Below, one piece after another: positions 7,348 through 16,292 of a stretch of 19,476 nucleotides of DNA. Position 1 is the first letter of the stretch; each line of letters opens with the position of its first letter. Both the position numbers and the translations under genes were made by a program. The notes under the pieces are model-generated. The model ran no database searches, had not been told where the DNA came from, and worked only from the letters and a program-made list of their open reading frames with translations. Origin of the DNA: CAZLYK01 sp964563495 (GTDB lineage Bacteria > Acidobacteriota > Blastocatellia > RBC074); the NCBI GenBank assembly GCA_964563495.1, contig CAZLYK010000098.1:1-19476 (forward strand), given 5' to 3'.

Positions 7348-9315
7348 TTAACCCCCGACGTGGACTGCGGGCCGGCGCGACGGGTCGTTTTCGTGCTGTC
7401 TCAGAATTTCGTGAGTCACCGGCGCGGTGTCTCCCTCGCCGAAGAAGATGAATTTCAGGACATAGCCGATGGGGTTGCCCTCGGTCCAGCCGAAATAGAC
7501 GTGTGGAATCTGCCCCGTCGTATCGCGGACGTGTAGCAGGAAGGCCGCGATCGCATTCGGGACGGCCGGGCTTTTGGTGCGGAGGACCTTGTAAGCGCCG
7601 ATTTGGACGCCCCTCACCTTGAGCGTTCCCGCGAAGTCTGAAGCATCGCCGGGTCTGACTTCGAAGAAGAGGACAGGCTCGTCGGCCGGGATATGGTTGT
7701 TCCATCGCTCCTGCTTCTCTTTCAGGCGGTACTCGTCGATGTCGCCACGGTCCGGGCGATTGGCGATAATCCGGATCGTCCCTTTCTTGGCCTCCTCGAT
7801 AAATTCACGAGCCGACTCATTCAATTCTACGCCCTCGACGCGCAATTCGGTCGAACGGACAGCGCGTGAGATGAACGAGACGAAAATGATCGCCCCGATA
7901 AAGAAAGAAGCGATCTTGATGCCTTCCGGGCGCTCGATGATGTTGACGATCGTCGTGTAACCAAAGACCAGCGAGATGAGCAGAAAGACGAACCGCAACT
8001 TGCCTTCGCGCCAGACCGAGAGCGTGACGGCGATCGCGGCGGAACTCATGAGCACCAACACGCCGGTGGCATAGGCGCCGCCCTGCGCGTCCACGTCGGC
8101 CTTGAAGATGATCGTGACGGCAAAGGCGATGGCGACATAAACCAGGACCAGCGGCCTGTTTGCACGCGCCCAGTCCGGCGCCATGCCGTATCTCGGCAGA
8201 TACCTTGGGACGATATTGAGCAGCCCGGCCAGAGCCGACGCCCCGGCAAACCAGAGAATCGCGATCGTGCTCAGATCGTAGAGCGTGCCGAAAGCCTCGC
8301 CCAGAAACAGATGGGCGAGATAGGCGAGCGCACGCCCATTCGCTTCGCCGGCCGGCTGCCCGTTGGATGCCGGCTGGAATTTGGCGGGCTCTATCAACAG
8401 CGTTGTGACCAGGCTGCTGGCGATCAGCATGAAACTCATAATCAGCGCCGCGGTGAGCAGCAGCCGCTTGGCGTTGCGAATCCGCCCGGCCAGCCGATTT
8501 TGATCGTCGCCCTGGTCGCCCTTGACCAGAGGCATGACGGCCACACCGGTCTCAAATCCCGAGAGCCCGAGCGCCAGCTTGGGGAAGAGTATCAGCGACA
8601 TTCCAATCATGAGAAATGGATTTCCACGGACATCGGGCAGGGCAAAGATCGCATTCTTCCAGGCGGGAAAGAGCTCGGGATGGGTGATGATCTTAAACAG
8701 CCCGACGCTGACCACCACCAGGTTGAGCAAAAGATATGTCGCCACGAGCATGACGGCCAGGCCGATCGCCTCTTTAAAGCCCTTGAGAAAAATTCCGCCC
8801 AGAAACGCGACCAGCGCCAGGGTTATCGCGACTCGATATTCGCTGAAGAAATGCGGGGTAAACGGATTTTCGACGATATGGGCGGTCGCGTCGGCGGCCG
8901 AGAGCGTGATCGTGATGATAAAGTCCGTCGCCACGAAACCCAACAAGGCGAGGACGAACAATTTGCCGCGCCAGCGCGGAAGCAGATCTTCGAGCATCGA
9001 GATCGACCCCTCGCCGTGGGGGCTTTCCCCGGCGACACGGCGATAGATCGGCAACGCGCCAAAGAGCGTCAGCAGCACCAGAATCAATGTCGCGATCGGC
9101 GAGAGCGCCCCCGCCGCCAGAAAAGCGATCCCGGGCTGGTATCCGAGCGTCGAGAAATAATCGACGCCCGTCAAACACATGACCTGCCACCAGGGATGCG
9201 TCGGGTGCTTGCCTTTTGTCTCGTGACGACTGGACTCTTCCCTGATCTGTCCTTCAAAAAACCATCTCTTGAATGGGCTGTTATAACGTTTACGGGAAAC
9301 GGTTGTTTCTTCCAT
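7348..9315 (-). CDS. APC-superfamily permease with C-terminal soluble domain
   Basis: The 655-residue protein has about 12 hydrophobic segments between residues 45 and 485, then a soluble tail of about 170 residues. The first membrane segment carries TGVDYFSTLGYQPGIAF (49-65), resembling the broken first helix of APC-fold transporters, and FPKLALGLSGFETG (244-257) fits the corresponding helix 6. SPHGEGSISMLEDLLP lies in the first cytoplasmic loop. The family transports amino acids, polyamines or, in KimA/Kup-like branches, potassium. The long C-terminal domain is more like the potassium-type branches, but the substrate cannot be read. The ATG at 9315 has only a weak purine stretch (GAAAAG) before it. 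Its stop is 2 nt from palindrome E2. It stands alone, transcribed towards the SDR gene. Confidence 0.8.
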   Translation of the reverse strand: MEETTVSRKRYNSPFKRWFFEGQIREESSRHETKGKHPTHPWWQVMCLTGVDYFSTLGYQPGIAFLAAGALSPIATLILVLLTLFGALPIYRRVAGESPHGEGSISMLEDLLPRWRGKLFVLALLGFVATDFIITITLSAADATAHIVENPFTPHFFSEYRVAITLALVAFLGGIFLKGFKEAIGLAVMLVATYLLLNLVVVSVGLFKIITHPELFPAWKNAIFALPDVRGNPFLMIGMSLILFPKLALGLSGFETGVAVMPLVKGDQGDDQNRLAGRIRNAKRLLLTAALIMSFMLIASSLVTTLLIEPAKFQPASNGQPAGEANGRALAYLAHLFLGEAFGTLYDLSTIAILWFAGASALAGLLNIVPRYLPRYGMAPDWARANRPLVLVYVAIAFAVTIIFKADVDAQGGAYATGVLVLMSSAAIAVTLSVWREGKLRFVFLLISLVFGYTTIVNIIERPEGIKIASFFIGAIIFVSFISRAVRSTELRVEGVELNESAREFIEEAKKGTIRIIANRPDRGDIDEYRLKEKQERWNNHIPADEPVLFFEVRPGDASDFAGTLKVRGVQIGAYKVLRTKSPAVPNAIAAFLLHVRDTTGQIPHVYFGWTEGNPIGYVLKFIFFGEGDTAPVTHEILRQHENDPSRRPAVHVGG

Positions 9316-9440
9316 GTCTTTTCAATCGGCTGCGCAAGCTAAAAAATTTCGCACAGCCGCGGTCTTATAGACAACCTTTCATCGATAGAATCTTTGGGTG
9401 AACATTTGATAAGGCGAATATCCTAGCACCAACCCGAAGT

Positions 9441-9465
9441 AATAAGACAGGATGAACGGGAATTA
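9441..9465. repeat. Palindromic element E3 (half, degenerate)
   Basis: AATAAGACAGGATGAACGGG resembles a single left arm of the AATAGACAGG family. It has no opposite arm nearby. It ends at the stop codon TAA (9463-9465, minus strand) of the AttH-like gene. Confidence 0.6.
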
Positions 9466-10599
9466 TTCGGGAAGCACGCCCATGGCCGCTCCGGCATATC
9501 CGGTCATCTCGAGATAGCCGCGGCCGCGAACCGGCTTCCCGCGATGAGTCCCCGAGACTTCGATCGAACCCTCCCAATAGGTCACCCCGGTCGAAGCCGT
9601 GGTGCGCATCTCCTGATCATCAATCGCCGCACGCAGTTTGAGTTCAACCTCCCGGCCGGGAATACTTATTCTCCAGCCGACCGGATAACCGGCGCCGCTC
9701 TGCGGCGACCGCCAGATCTCGGATGGAATCAGCTCAAACTGATCGTGCTTGAGTCCAAGGCTCGAGCCGTCGGGGTTGACCAGAGTCCCGTTCGAATGCC
9801 GGTCGCGCTCGCCTTCGGGCCGGCGAAACCGGTAGAGCATGAGATCGGTTCCGTCATCGAGCTGGATCGAGAACCAGTCCCAACCGAGCTGTCCCTTTTC
9901 CAGAAAGCTCGTCCCGAACTCGTGGTCCATCCAGCTCAGGCCATAGACCTCGACGCGCTCGCCATTGACCAGTAATGAACCGCGCGTCGGCATCCTCGTC
10001 AGCGAGTAATAATGCGAAGCGTTGCCCGGCTGCGAGCCCTTACGGCTGACGCCGTTTTGACCGTGCGCCACCGGGGGTTTCCCCTCTTCCAGCTCCAGAT
10101 CTATCGCCGTCCCGCCATCGAACGCACGGAGCAGATGCCGTCCTCGCGCATCCAGACGCGCCTCCCAGTCTTCGTTCCAGACGCGATAAGCCGAAGTGTC
10201 GGCCCCCGCCCAGCCGATCCCCGCGCGGTTGATCTTCTCCGCGCGCCTGAACTTGCCCCCATTGATATCGCTCACCGCCAGGTGCGCGATAAAGAGATCT
10301 CGCACCGCCCAGCGTGATGGATTCGCCGGCCGGTAGTCTGCGCCGACTCGAAAGAAGGTCAACTGAAAACCGAAACGGCGGCCGTCTCTCGCCATCAGGT
10401 TCCCCGTGTAATACCACCATTCGATCCGGTAATCGGGGTGGCTCGCATGATCGCGCGAGAAGACGAAATGATACGGCGGCAAAGCCTTGCGCCACGGCCC
10501 ATCAGTCTGGGCAAATGCCAATGCCAAAAGGCAGGCGGCGCAGATGAAAACCCCAGGAGAATAGCGAAATTTTAGATTAGGTTGAAACCTTGAGCGCAT
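9463..10599 (-). CDS. Secreted AttH/CrtC-like lipocalin-fold protein
   Basis: The product is 378 residues with a signal peptide (1-30, hydrophobic core CAACLLALAFA). It belongs to the family of Agrobacterium AttH and carotenoid hydratase CrtC, two tandem lipocalin-like domains. The signature EWWYYTGNL (60-68), SWMDHEFG (222-229), YWEGSIEVSG (341-350) and GRGYLEMTGY (359-368) are visible. AttH-type members are usually encoded next to a LolD/FtsX-type ABC transporter, as here (third gene of that operon). A carrier role for a lipid or hydrophobic ligand in the periplasm is inference; carotenoid hydration is not supported by neighbours. The frame is open up to 10650, but that extension runs through the hairpin at 10609-10666, so ATG 10599 before the signal peptide is preferred. 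No Shine-Dalgarno is visible. Confidence 0.85.
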   Translation of the reverse strand: MRSRFQPNLKFRYSPGVFICAACLLALAFAQTDGPWRKALPPYHFVFSRDHASHPDYRIEWWYYTGNLMARDGRRFGFQLTFFRVGADYRPANPSRWAVRDLFIAHLAVSDINGGKFRRAEKINRAGIGWAGADTSAYRVWNEDWEARLDARGRHLLRAFDGGTAIDLELEEGKPPVAHGQNGVSRKGSQPGNASHYYSLTRMPTRGSLLVNGERVEVYGLSWMDHEFGTSFLEKGQLGWDWFSIQLDDGTDLMLYRFRRPEGERDRHSNGTLVNPDGSSLGLKHDQFELIPSEIWRSPQSGAGYPVGWRISIPGREVELKLRAAIDDQEMRTTASTGVTYWEGSIEVSGTHRGKPVRGRGYLEMTGYAGAAMGVLPE

Positions 10600-10608
10600 G
10601 TTGTTTAT

Positions 10609-10666
10609 AGCAATTTTCACATTTGTGCGACCGCGAGGACGCGGTCGCACAAATGTGAAAATTGCT
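10609..10666. repeat. Perfect 27-bp hairpin upstream of the AttH-like gene
   Basis: Arms 10609-10635 and 10640-10666 are fully complementary with a 4-nt loop AGGA. The inner part is TGCGACCGCG, the outer part AGCAATTTTCAC. It begins only 9 nt upstream of the AttH-like start codon, where a ribosome site would be expected, and separates it from the permease stop. The sequence is unlike the AATAGACAGG family. It may terminate, stabilise or restrict translation; this is inference. Confidence 0.92.
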
Positions 10667-10672
10667 GCTACT

Positions 10673-10686
10673 CAATCCTGTCTATT
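10673..10686. repeat. Palindromic element E4 (outer end only)
   Basis: CAATCCTGTCTATT is the terminal 14 nt of the family's right arm. It carries the stop codon TAG (minus strand, 10682-10684) of the permease gene. The rest of the element is missing; the unrelated 27-bp hairpin lies 6 nt away, as if it replaced the inner part. Confidence 0.7.
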
Positions 10687-13264
10687 CTTCGACCACCTGT
10701 TCGGCCGCGTGTAGTTCCGACGCGCGGCGCGCCGGATAGATCCCCGACAACGCCGTCGCGATCAGGATCAGCGCCGACGACTGGGCGAGAAAGATGACAG
10801 GCAGGTGAAACTGTATCGTCCAGCCGAAACTCTGGACGTTGATGACATAGATCAGGACCAGTGAAAGCAGCAAACCGACGATCAACCCGATGCCCTGGCT
10901 GACGCCGCCGATCAGGCCGGCCTCGATCACCACCATCTTGCGAACCTGCCGCCGGTCGGCACCAACCAGCCGGAGCATGGCGATTTCACGCTTGCGCTCG
11001 AGGATCAGGGTGAGCAGCGTGGTCGCGACTCCCAGAATCGCAACGAAGACGGCGATCACTTCAAGCGCGTAGGTGATGGAAAATGTGCTGTCGAAAATCC
11101 TCAGCACTTCCCGCCTGATCGAGGCGTTGGTGAAGATCAGGACGCGATAATTTTCGCCGAGCTGTTTCAACAATTCGTCGCGCACCAGATCGGGATTTGC
11201 GCCCTCTTTTAAATAGACGGTCAGGCTCGTCGGTTGCGGCTCCGGCCAGTAACGGACAAACGTCCCGCGATCCATGACGATGATTCCACGATCGCTTGAG
11301 TAATCGTAATAGACCGCGTTGACGCGAAAAACGGCCTCGCCTTTCGGCGTCGCCAGGGTGATCTGAGCTCCGACATTCTTGGCGTGCCTGATGGCGAAGC
11401 TCTCGGAGACGATGACCGCATTCTGCCCGATGCAGGCGCGCATGGCGTCTGCGCCATTGGCGGGAGATTTGAAGATCAGCCTTCCGTGTTTGAGCTGTTT
11501 TTCGAACTCGCCCACGCCGACCGTCACCAGGCCGCCCGCATACGCGACATCGAAATTGCGAAATCGATCGACCGCCGCGACCTGAGCATGCGATCCGACG
11601 ATCCGCTCGACCTCGGGCGAGAAGACGGCGTCGGTCGCGACGTTTTTGCGCGTCGCCGGCCGCATGTATAGATCCGCGCGCAGCGTCTGGCCAACCCAGT
11701 AGATGACCGTCTCGCGGAAGCTGCCGATCATGACCGCAATCGCCACCATCATCGACAGGCTGACGGCAAGCGCCGCGACAGAGATCCCGATCCGCGGAAT
11801 CGCTCCCGCCAGATTGGCGTTGGCCAACCGGCCCTCGATCCCGAAGATTTTGAAGAGCGGGCGATCTCCGAGCCGCCCCAGGACGTAGAGCACGGCCGGC
11901 GCCAGGAACGCCGCGCCGAAGACGATCGCCAGCGCCGAGGCATAACCGAAAGCCGGCAGACCGGCTACCGGACCCTGCCTTGAAAACCACCAGGCGCAGA
12001 CGAAGAGAACCGCGGGGACGATCAGATATCGCCTGCTCAGACGGAATCTGGTCGCAAGCCGGTCATTTCCGCGCATGGCCGAAGCCGGCTCGACACGCGA
12101 TGCCTCGATCGACGGTATCGCAGCGGCGAGCAAAGCCAGCGGCAGCCCCACCGCAAAAGCCGGCAGCGCGTGATCCAACCCCAACGGCGGCGGCTCGGCG
12201 GCGGCGGCGATGTAGAGCGAATTGACGGTCGTCGAGGTCAATTTGACCGCGCCGTAAGCCATGACCCGCCCGAATACCAAACCCAGCCCGCACCCCGCGA
12301 CCGCCAGCGCCGCGGCCTCGGCCAAAAAGAGCGAAAGCACCATCCTTCTCGTCGCGCCCAGAGCCCTTAGAGCGCCGATCTCTTCGCGCCGGCTGATGAC
12401 CGAGCTCGAAACCGTGTTGTAGATTAAAAACAATCCGACCAGCAGCGCTATGTAAGAGAGCGCCGTGAGGTTGAAATGAAAGGCTTCGAGCATCTTCTCA
12501 ACCTGGCTGCCTCGCCGGGCCGGCCGCTGAACCCTCAAGCCCGCCGGCAGTTTCCCGGCGATCGAGCTCTCTGCCGCGTCTATGCCGGAACCATCCCCGA
12601 GCAGCAGATCCAGACGATCCAGCCGGCCCAGCCGGTTGAAGGCAAGCTGCGCCGCGGCGATGTCCATGAGGGCGAAGTTTCCATCCATCGCCCGCGCCGG
12701 CCCCTCATCTTTCAACAAACCGCGGATGGTGTAATCCCCGGCTCGATCAGCGAAGGTAATCTCGATCCGATCTCCGACCTTCAGATCGTGTCGACGTGCG
12801 AATTTCTCGGTCAGTATGATCGAGCGCGGGTCGAGTAAAAGTTCCAGGAATTCCTGAGGGGTTGGATCGCGGCGTTTTTCGGCGAACTCTAAAAGCTTGT
12901 ATTCGCGGAAAGAGCGGTCACGCAGAGTATCCACCCCGAGCACGCGGAGCGATTCGCTTGCGCCGCCCGTAGTCCTGGCCTGCGCGTCCCCCTCTATCAA
13001 CGGGCTGATCTGTCCGTATTCCCGCAGCCAGCCCAGCCGATCGAGCAGCATCTCGTCGAAGCCCGCCCCTACGCTGACCACCTCGAGCGAGGTTTTACCG
13101 GAGACGGTCTCGATCGCTTTTTCAAAACCGCGCAGCGAGCTGGAGTTGGTCATTTGAATCGCGATCACCACGGCAATTCCCAGCGCGATGCCCAGAACCG
13201 TGACAAACGAGCGCAGCTTCTCTCTCAACAGATACCGAAGAATAAATTGCCTGAATAATCGCAT
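10682..13264 (-). CDS. FtsX/MacB-type ABC transporter permease, 860 aa
   Basis: This large permease has about ten membrane segments: one near residues 20-40, then groups of FtsX-type helices near 270-385, a middle set near 405-520, and a last FtsX set near 735-850. Two extracytoplasmic MacB-type domains (about 45-260 and 530-720) lie between them. SRREEIGALRALGATRRMVL (about 293-312) and ERKREIAMLRLVGADRRQV (near 760) are the coupling segments repeated in both halves. Such proteins move lipoproteins, lipids or other hydrophobic material, or do mechanical work in the envelope, driven by the ATPase encoded just upstream. The natural start MRLFRQFILRYLLREK fits the family, but its upstream sequence is palindrome E5 (6 nt away), with no Shine-Dalgarno. 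The stop TAG is supplied by palindrome E4. Confidence 0.9.
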   Translation of the reverse strand: MRLFRQFILRYLLREKLRSFVTVLGIALGIAVVIAIQMTNSSSLRGFEKAIETVSGKTSLEVVSVGAGFDEMLLDRLGWLREYGQISPLIEGDAQARTTGGASESLRVLGVDTLRDRSFREYKLLEFAEKRRDPTPQEFLELLLDPRSIILTEKFARRHDLKVGDRIEITFADRAGDYTIRGLLKDEGPARAMDGNFALMDIAAAQLAFNRLGRLDRLDLLLGDGSGIDAAESSIAGKLPAGLRVQRPARRGSQVEKMLEAFHFNLTALSYIALLVGLFLIYNTVSSSVISRREEIGALRALGATRRMVLSLFLAEAAALAVAGCGLGLVFGRVMAYGAVKLTSTTVNSLYIAAAAEPPPLGLDHALPAFAVGLPLALLAAAIPSIEASRVEPASAMRGNDRLATRFRLSRRYLIVPAVLFVCAWWFSRQGPVAGLPAFGYASALAIVFGAAFLAPAVLYVLGRLGDRPLFKIFGIEGRLANANLAGAIPRIGISVAALAVSLSMMVAIAVMIGSFRETVIYWVGQTLRADLYMRPATRKNVATDAVFSPEVERIVGSHAQVAAVDRFRNFDVAYAGGLVTVGVGEFEKQLKHGRLIFKSPANGADAMRACIGQNAVIVSESFAIRHAKNVGAQITLATPKGEAVFRVNAVYYDYSSDRGIIVMDRGTFVRYWPEPQPTSLTVYLKEGANPDLVRDELLKQLGENYRVLIFTNASIRREVLRIFDSTFSITYALEVIAVFVAILGVATTLLTLILERKREIAMLRLVGADRRQVRKMVVIEAGLIGGVSQGIGLIVGLLLSLVLIYVINVQSFGWTIQFHLPVIFLAQSSALILIATALSGIYPARRASELHAAEQVVEE

Positions 13265-13270
13265 AAAATT

Positions 13271-13404
13271 AATAGACAGGATTAACAGGATTTGAAGAAG
13301 ATTAAACAGGATTTTTTAGGGAAGAGGTTACAGAGTAAACCAAAAATATTTCCCCCTGAGCAATCTTGTTAAATCGCCTTCAAATCCTGTCAATCCTGTC
13401 TATT
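13271..13404. repeat. Palindromic element E5 (full, long loop)
   Basis: The arms are 13271-13310 and 13365-13404 with about five mismatches, the least perfect full copy, and a 54-nt loop. It lies inside an operon, between the ABC ATPase and its permease. Its right arm encodes the last residues and the stop TGA of the ATPase, and its left arm ends 6 nt before the permease start codon. It shares 18 nt with E2 at and beyond the inner end of the arm. Confidence 0.9.
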
Positions 13405-14063
13405 TCCCCATCGCGCATGTGAAGCACTCGATCGGCTGCAGCCGCGGTCTCGGCGCTGTGCGTCGCGAGCAGAATTGTCAGGTTGAGCTCGCGGTTCAGC
13501 TCGCCGAGCAGCGAGACGACGATCGCGCCATTTTCCGAATCGAGGTTGCCGGTCGGCTCATCCGCGATCAGTAATGCCGGCCGGTGAATCACCGCACGCG
13601 CAATCGCCGCGCGCTGCATCTCGCCGCCCGAAAGCTGTGCCGGGTAATGATTCAGGCGCTGGGTCAACCCGACTCGCGCGGCCAGCTCTGCGGCGCGCCC
13701 TTCGGCTTCAGTCATGTTACCTCCGGCCAGTAACAAAGGCAGACAGATGTTCTCCTTGACCGAGAGAGTCGGCAAGAGGTTAAAAAATTGAAAAACAAAT
13801 CCTATCCGCTCGCGCCGCAACCGGGTCAGTTCATCATCGCTCAGCCTGCCGATCTCAATTCCTTCGATTAATAGCCGCCCGCCGGATGGCCGATCCATGA
13901 CGCCGCAAAGATGCAGAAAGGTAGACTTGCCGCAACCCGACGGCCCCATGATCGCGACAAAATCTCCGGTCGAAAGCCTCAATGATACGCCGCGCACCGC
14001 CTCGACCGGCAATTCGCCACCGTAATAGGTCTTTCTCACCTCTTCTGCTGTCAATATCGACAT
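13380..14063 (-). CDS. ABC transporter ATP-binding protein, LolD/MacB type
   Basis: The 227-residue ATPase has all motifs: Walker A GPSGCGKST (40-48), Q-loop Gln92 in FVFQFFNLLP, signature LSGGE (144-148), Walker B LLIADEPTGNLD with Asp168 and Glu169, and H-loop His202 in ATHS. The phrase PTGNLD and the size are typical of the LolD/MacB/FtsE branch that pairs with FtsX-type permeases; the next gene encodes one. The last residues, IDRIDRI, are not part of the family: they are translated from palindrome E5, which also provides the stop TGA. The family would normally end soon after MRDGEI, so an older stop seems lost. A TTG lies two codons upstream of the chosen ATG 14063. No clear Shine-Dalgarno is seen. 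Divergent from ctaA. Confidence 0.93.
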   Translation of the reverse strand: MSILTAEEVRKTYYGGELPVEAVRGVSLRLSTGDFVAIMGPSGCGKSTFLHLCGVMDRPSGGRLLIEGIEIGRLSDDELTRLRRERIGFVFQFFNLLPTLSVKENICLPLLLAGGNMTEAEGRAAELAARVGLTQRLNHYPAQLSGGEMQRAAIARAVIHRPALLIADEPTGNLDSENGAIVVSLLGELNRELNLTILLATHSAETAAAADRVLHMRDGEIDRIDRI

Positions 14064-14146
14064 AAGCAAACCCAGAATATCTTATTGGCGCAGACTTTGG
14101 GATACTATCCGGGCATCAACGTCTTCAGACAAATTCGAGGTCTGTC

Positions 14147-15043
<897 letters not shown>

Positions 15044-15058
<15 letters not shown>

Positions 15059-15127
15059 CAGGATTGTTGCAGGATTAGACAAGGCATCTTGTCTAATCCT
15101 GCAACAATCCTGTCAATCCTGTCTATT
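15044..15127. repeat. Palindromic element E6 (full, perfect)
   Basis: The arms 15044-15083 and 15088-15127 are 40 bp with no mismatch, and the loop is GCAT. It overlaps the 3' ends of both convergent genes: ctaA ends inside the left arm (TGA 15056-15058), and the TPR gene takes its TAG (15123-15125) from the right arm. It is the cleanest copy of the family. Confidence 0.97.
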
Positions 15128-16022
15128 TCTTTCTCCTGGCCAATTCGGCCTCGGCCGCGATAAAGCCGAAGGCCGGCCAGTATTTGCCGCCAACGATCCG
15201 GCGAAAATACTCTTCGGCCCTGGCCCGATTGCCGTTGTAAAGATGCCAGTTGCCGATGCCGTACCCGACGGTGGCGATCTCCAGATCGGTCGCCTTCTCG
15301 ACATTGACCAGATCGCCCTCCGCCTTGAGACCCTTGTAGAAGAGCAGGCGATCGTAATAAGACTTGTTCTCTCTGACCTTCATCTCGGGTGTGATCTTCT
15401 CCAGAATCTTCGCGGCATCAGCCGTCCTGTTCATCCGGCGATAGGTCATATAGAGCCAGTCGGAGATCGCGATCAGCGAATCATCTCGCGCCTGATCGTC
15501 AACCGCGGCCGCGGCCCGGTTATTTTCGGCCACGGCATAGCATTTCTCGTATGCGGCGGCGGCTTTGGCGAAATCGCTTTTCAGGTAATGAGCCAGGCCG
15601 AGGTGATACCAGATATCGAAATCCTTGTCGTTCAATTCCGATGCGCGCTTCATATCGGCGACGGCCCGGTTGAACTGGCGGATCGAGATGTAGCGATGGC
15701 CCCGGTGGCGGTAGAGCCGCGCATCTTTGGGCGCCAGCTTGATCCCGCTGGTGTAGGTCTCGATCGCCTCCTGATAATGCCAGAGGCCGGCCTGGGCGCG
15801 CCCGAGCGCGATGATCAGATCGATGTTCTTGGGGTCGGCCGAGAGTTTCTCACGGGCCTTGGCGATCTCTCCCTTCTCGTCGTTTTGAGCGTAAAGCTTG
15901 ACGCCGAGCAGAGAGACGGCTTCGGGCTTTTGCGCGCTCTGTGCCTGGACGAATAAAAACGAAGCAGAGAGGATAAACGAGCAGACTAAGAAGGATTGCG
16001 CGGGCTTTCGCAGTTCGGGCAT
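15123..16022 (-). CDS. Secreted tetratricopeptide-repeat protein
   Basis: The 299-residue protein has an N-terminal signal peptide (1-27, ending FVQAQ). From about residue 50 to 165 it carries several helix-pair TPR units, with the typical pattern of W/Y/G/A/P positions, for example ALGRAQAGLWHYQEAIETY and WYHLGLAHYLKSDFAKAAAAY. A less regular helical part follows, and a final TPR-like unit lies near 255-280. It is probably a periplasmic scaffold; no catalytic domain is seen and no specific function can be given. GAGGAGG lies about 6 nt before ATG 16022, a strong ribosome site. The stop TAG is supplied by palindrome E6. It is divergent from cofE, with palindrome E7 between them. Confidence 0.8.
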   Translation of the reverse strand: MPELRKPAQSFLVCSFILSASFLFVQAQSAQKPEAVSLLGVKLYAQNDEKGEIAKAREKLSADPKNIDLIIALGRAQAGLWHYQEAIETYTSGIKLAPKDARLYRHRGHRYISIRQFNRAVADMKRASELNDKDFDIWYHLGLAHYLKSDFAKAAAAYEKCYAVAENNRAAAAVDDQARDDSLIAISDWLYMTYRRMNRTADAAKILEKITPEMKVRENKSYYDRLLFYKGLKAEGDLVNVEKATDLEIATVGYGIGNWHLYNGNRARAEEYFRRIVGGKYWPAFGFIAAEAELARRKK

Positions 16023-16068
16023 AGGGCGCCTCCTCAGAGAAAGATGTCAGGAGTTTGAATGCGGTGAA

Positions 16069-16172
16069 AATAGACAGGATTGACAGGATTGCTTCAGGAT
16101 TAAACAGGATCAAAGACAAGGCAGAAAAATGTCCTGTTTAATCCTGAAGCAATCCTGTCAATTCTGTCTATT
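16069..16172. repeat. Palindromic element E7 (full, in a divergent region)
   Basis: The arms 16069-16109 and 16132-16172 are 41 bp with one mismatch; the pairing extends 2 bp further outside. The loop is 22 nt. This is one of two copies not at a gene end: it lies upstream of both the TPR gene and cofE. The inner arm reads GCTTCAGGATT, complemented by AATCCTGAAGC on the other side. Confidence 0.92.
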
Positions 16173-16222
16173 TTCTTCTTTGGTCATTCTATGCGCCCTC
16201 AAGCGCGGATCGCAAGGTGCGC

Positions 16223-16251
16223 TTGTCAATCATACCAACAGGCTATAGCAT
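16223..16251 (+). promoter_or_regulatory. Candidate sigma70 promoter for cofE
   Basis: TTGTCA (16223-16228, five of six matches) and TAGCAT (16246-16251, four of six) are separated by 17 nt. An overlapping TATAGC with 15-nt spacing is an alternative. Transcription would begin about 35 nt before the chosen cofE start. This is a pattern match only. Confidence 0.35.
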
Positions 16252-16292
16252 GCGCCGGCTTTCCTTATCCCGGTCAAGGAGTCATAAATAAG

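Noticed and set aside
8311..9342. 343-codon plus-strand open frame
   Set aside because: It is antisense to the APC permease and rich in R, D, Q and E without any family pattern.
10600..10650. Upstream extension of the AttH-like gene to 10650
   Set aside because: It would be translated from the 27-bp hairpin; the signal peptide begins after ATG 10599.
11061..11990. 309-codon minus-strand open frame
   Set aside because: It lies in another frame inside the FtsX-type permease, is arginine-rich, and has no recognisable motifs.
16191..16292. ATG 16191 as the cofE start
   Set aside because: The extra 34 residues are not family-like, the ATG is next to palindrome E7 and upstream of the likely promoter; GTG 16293 gives the normal length.
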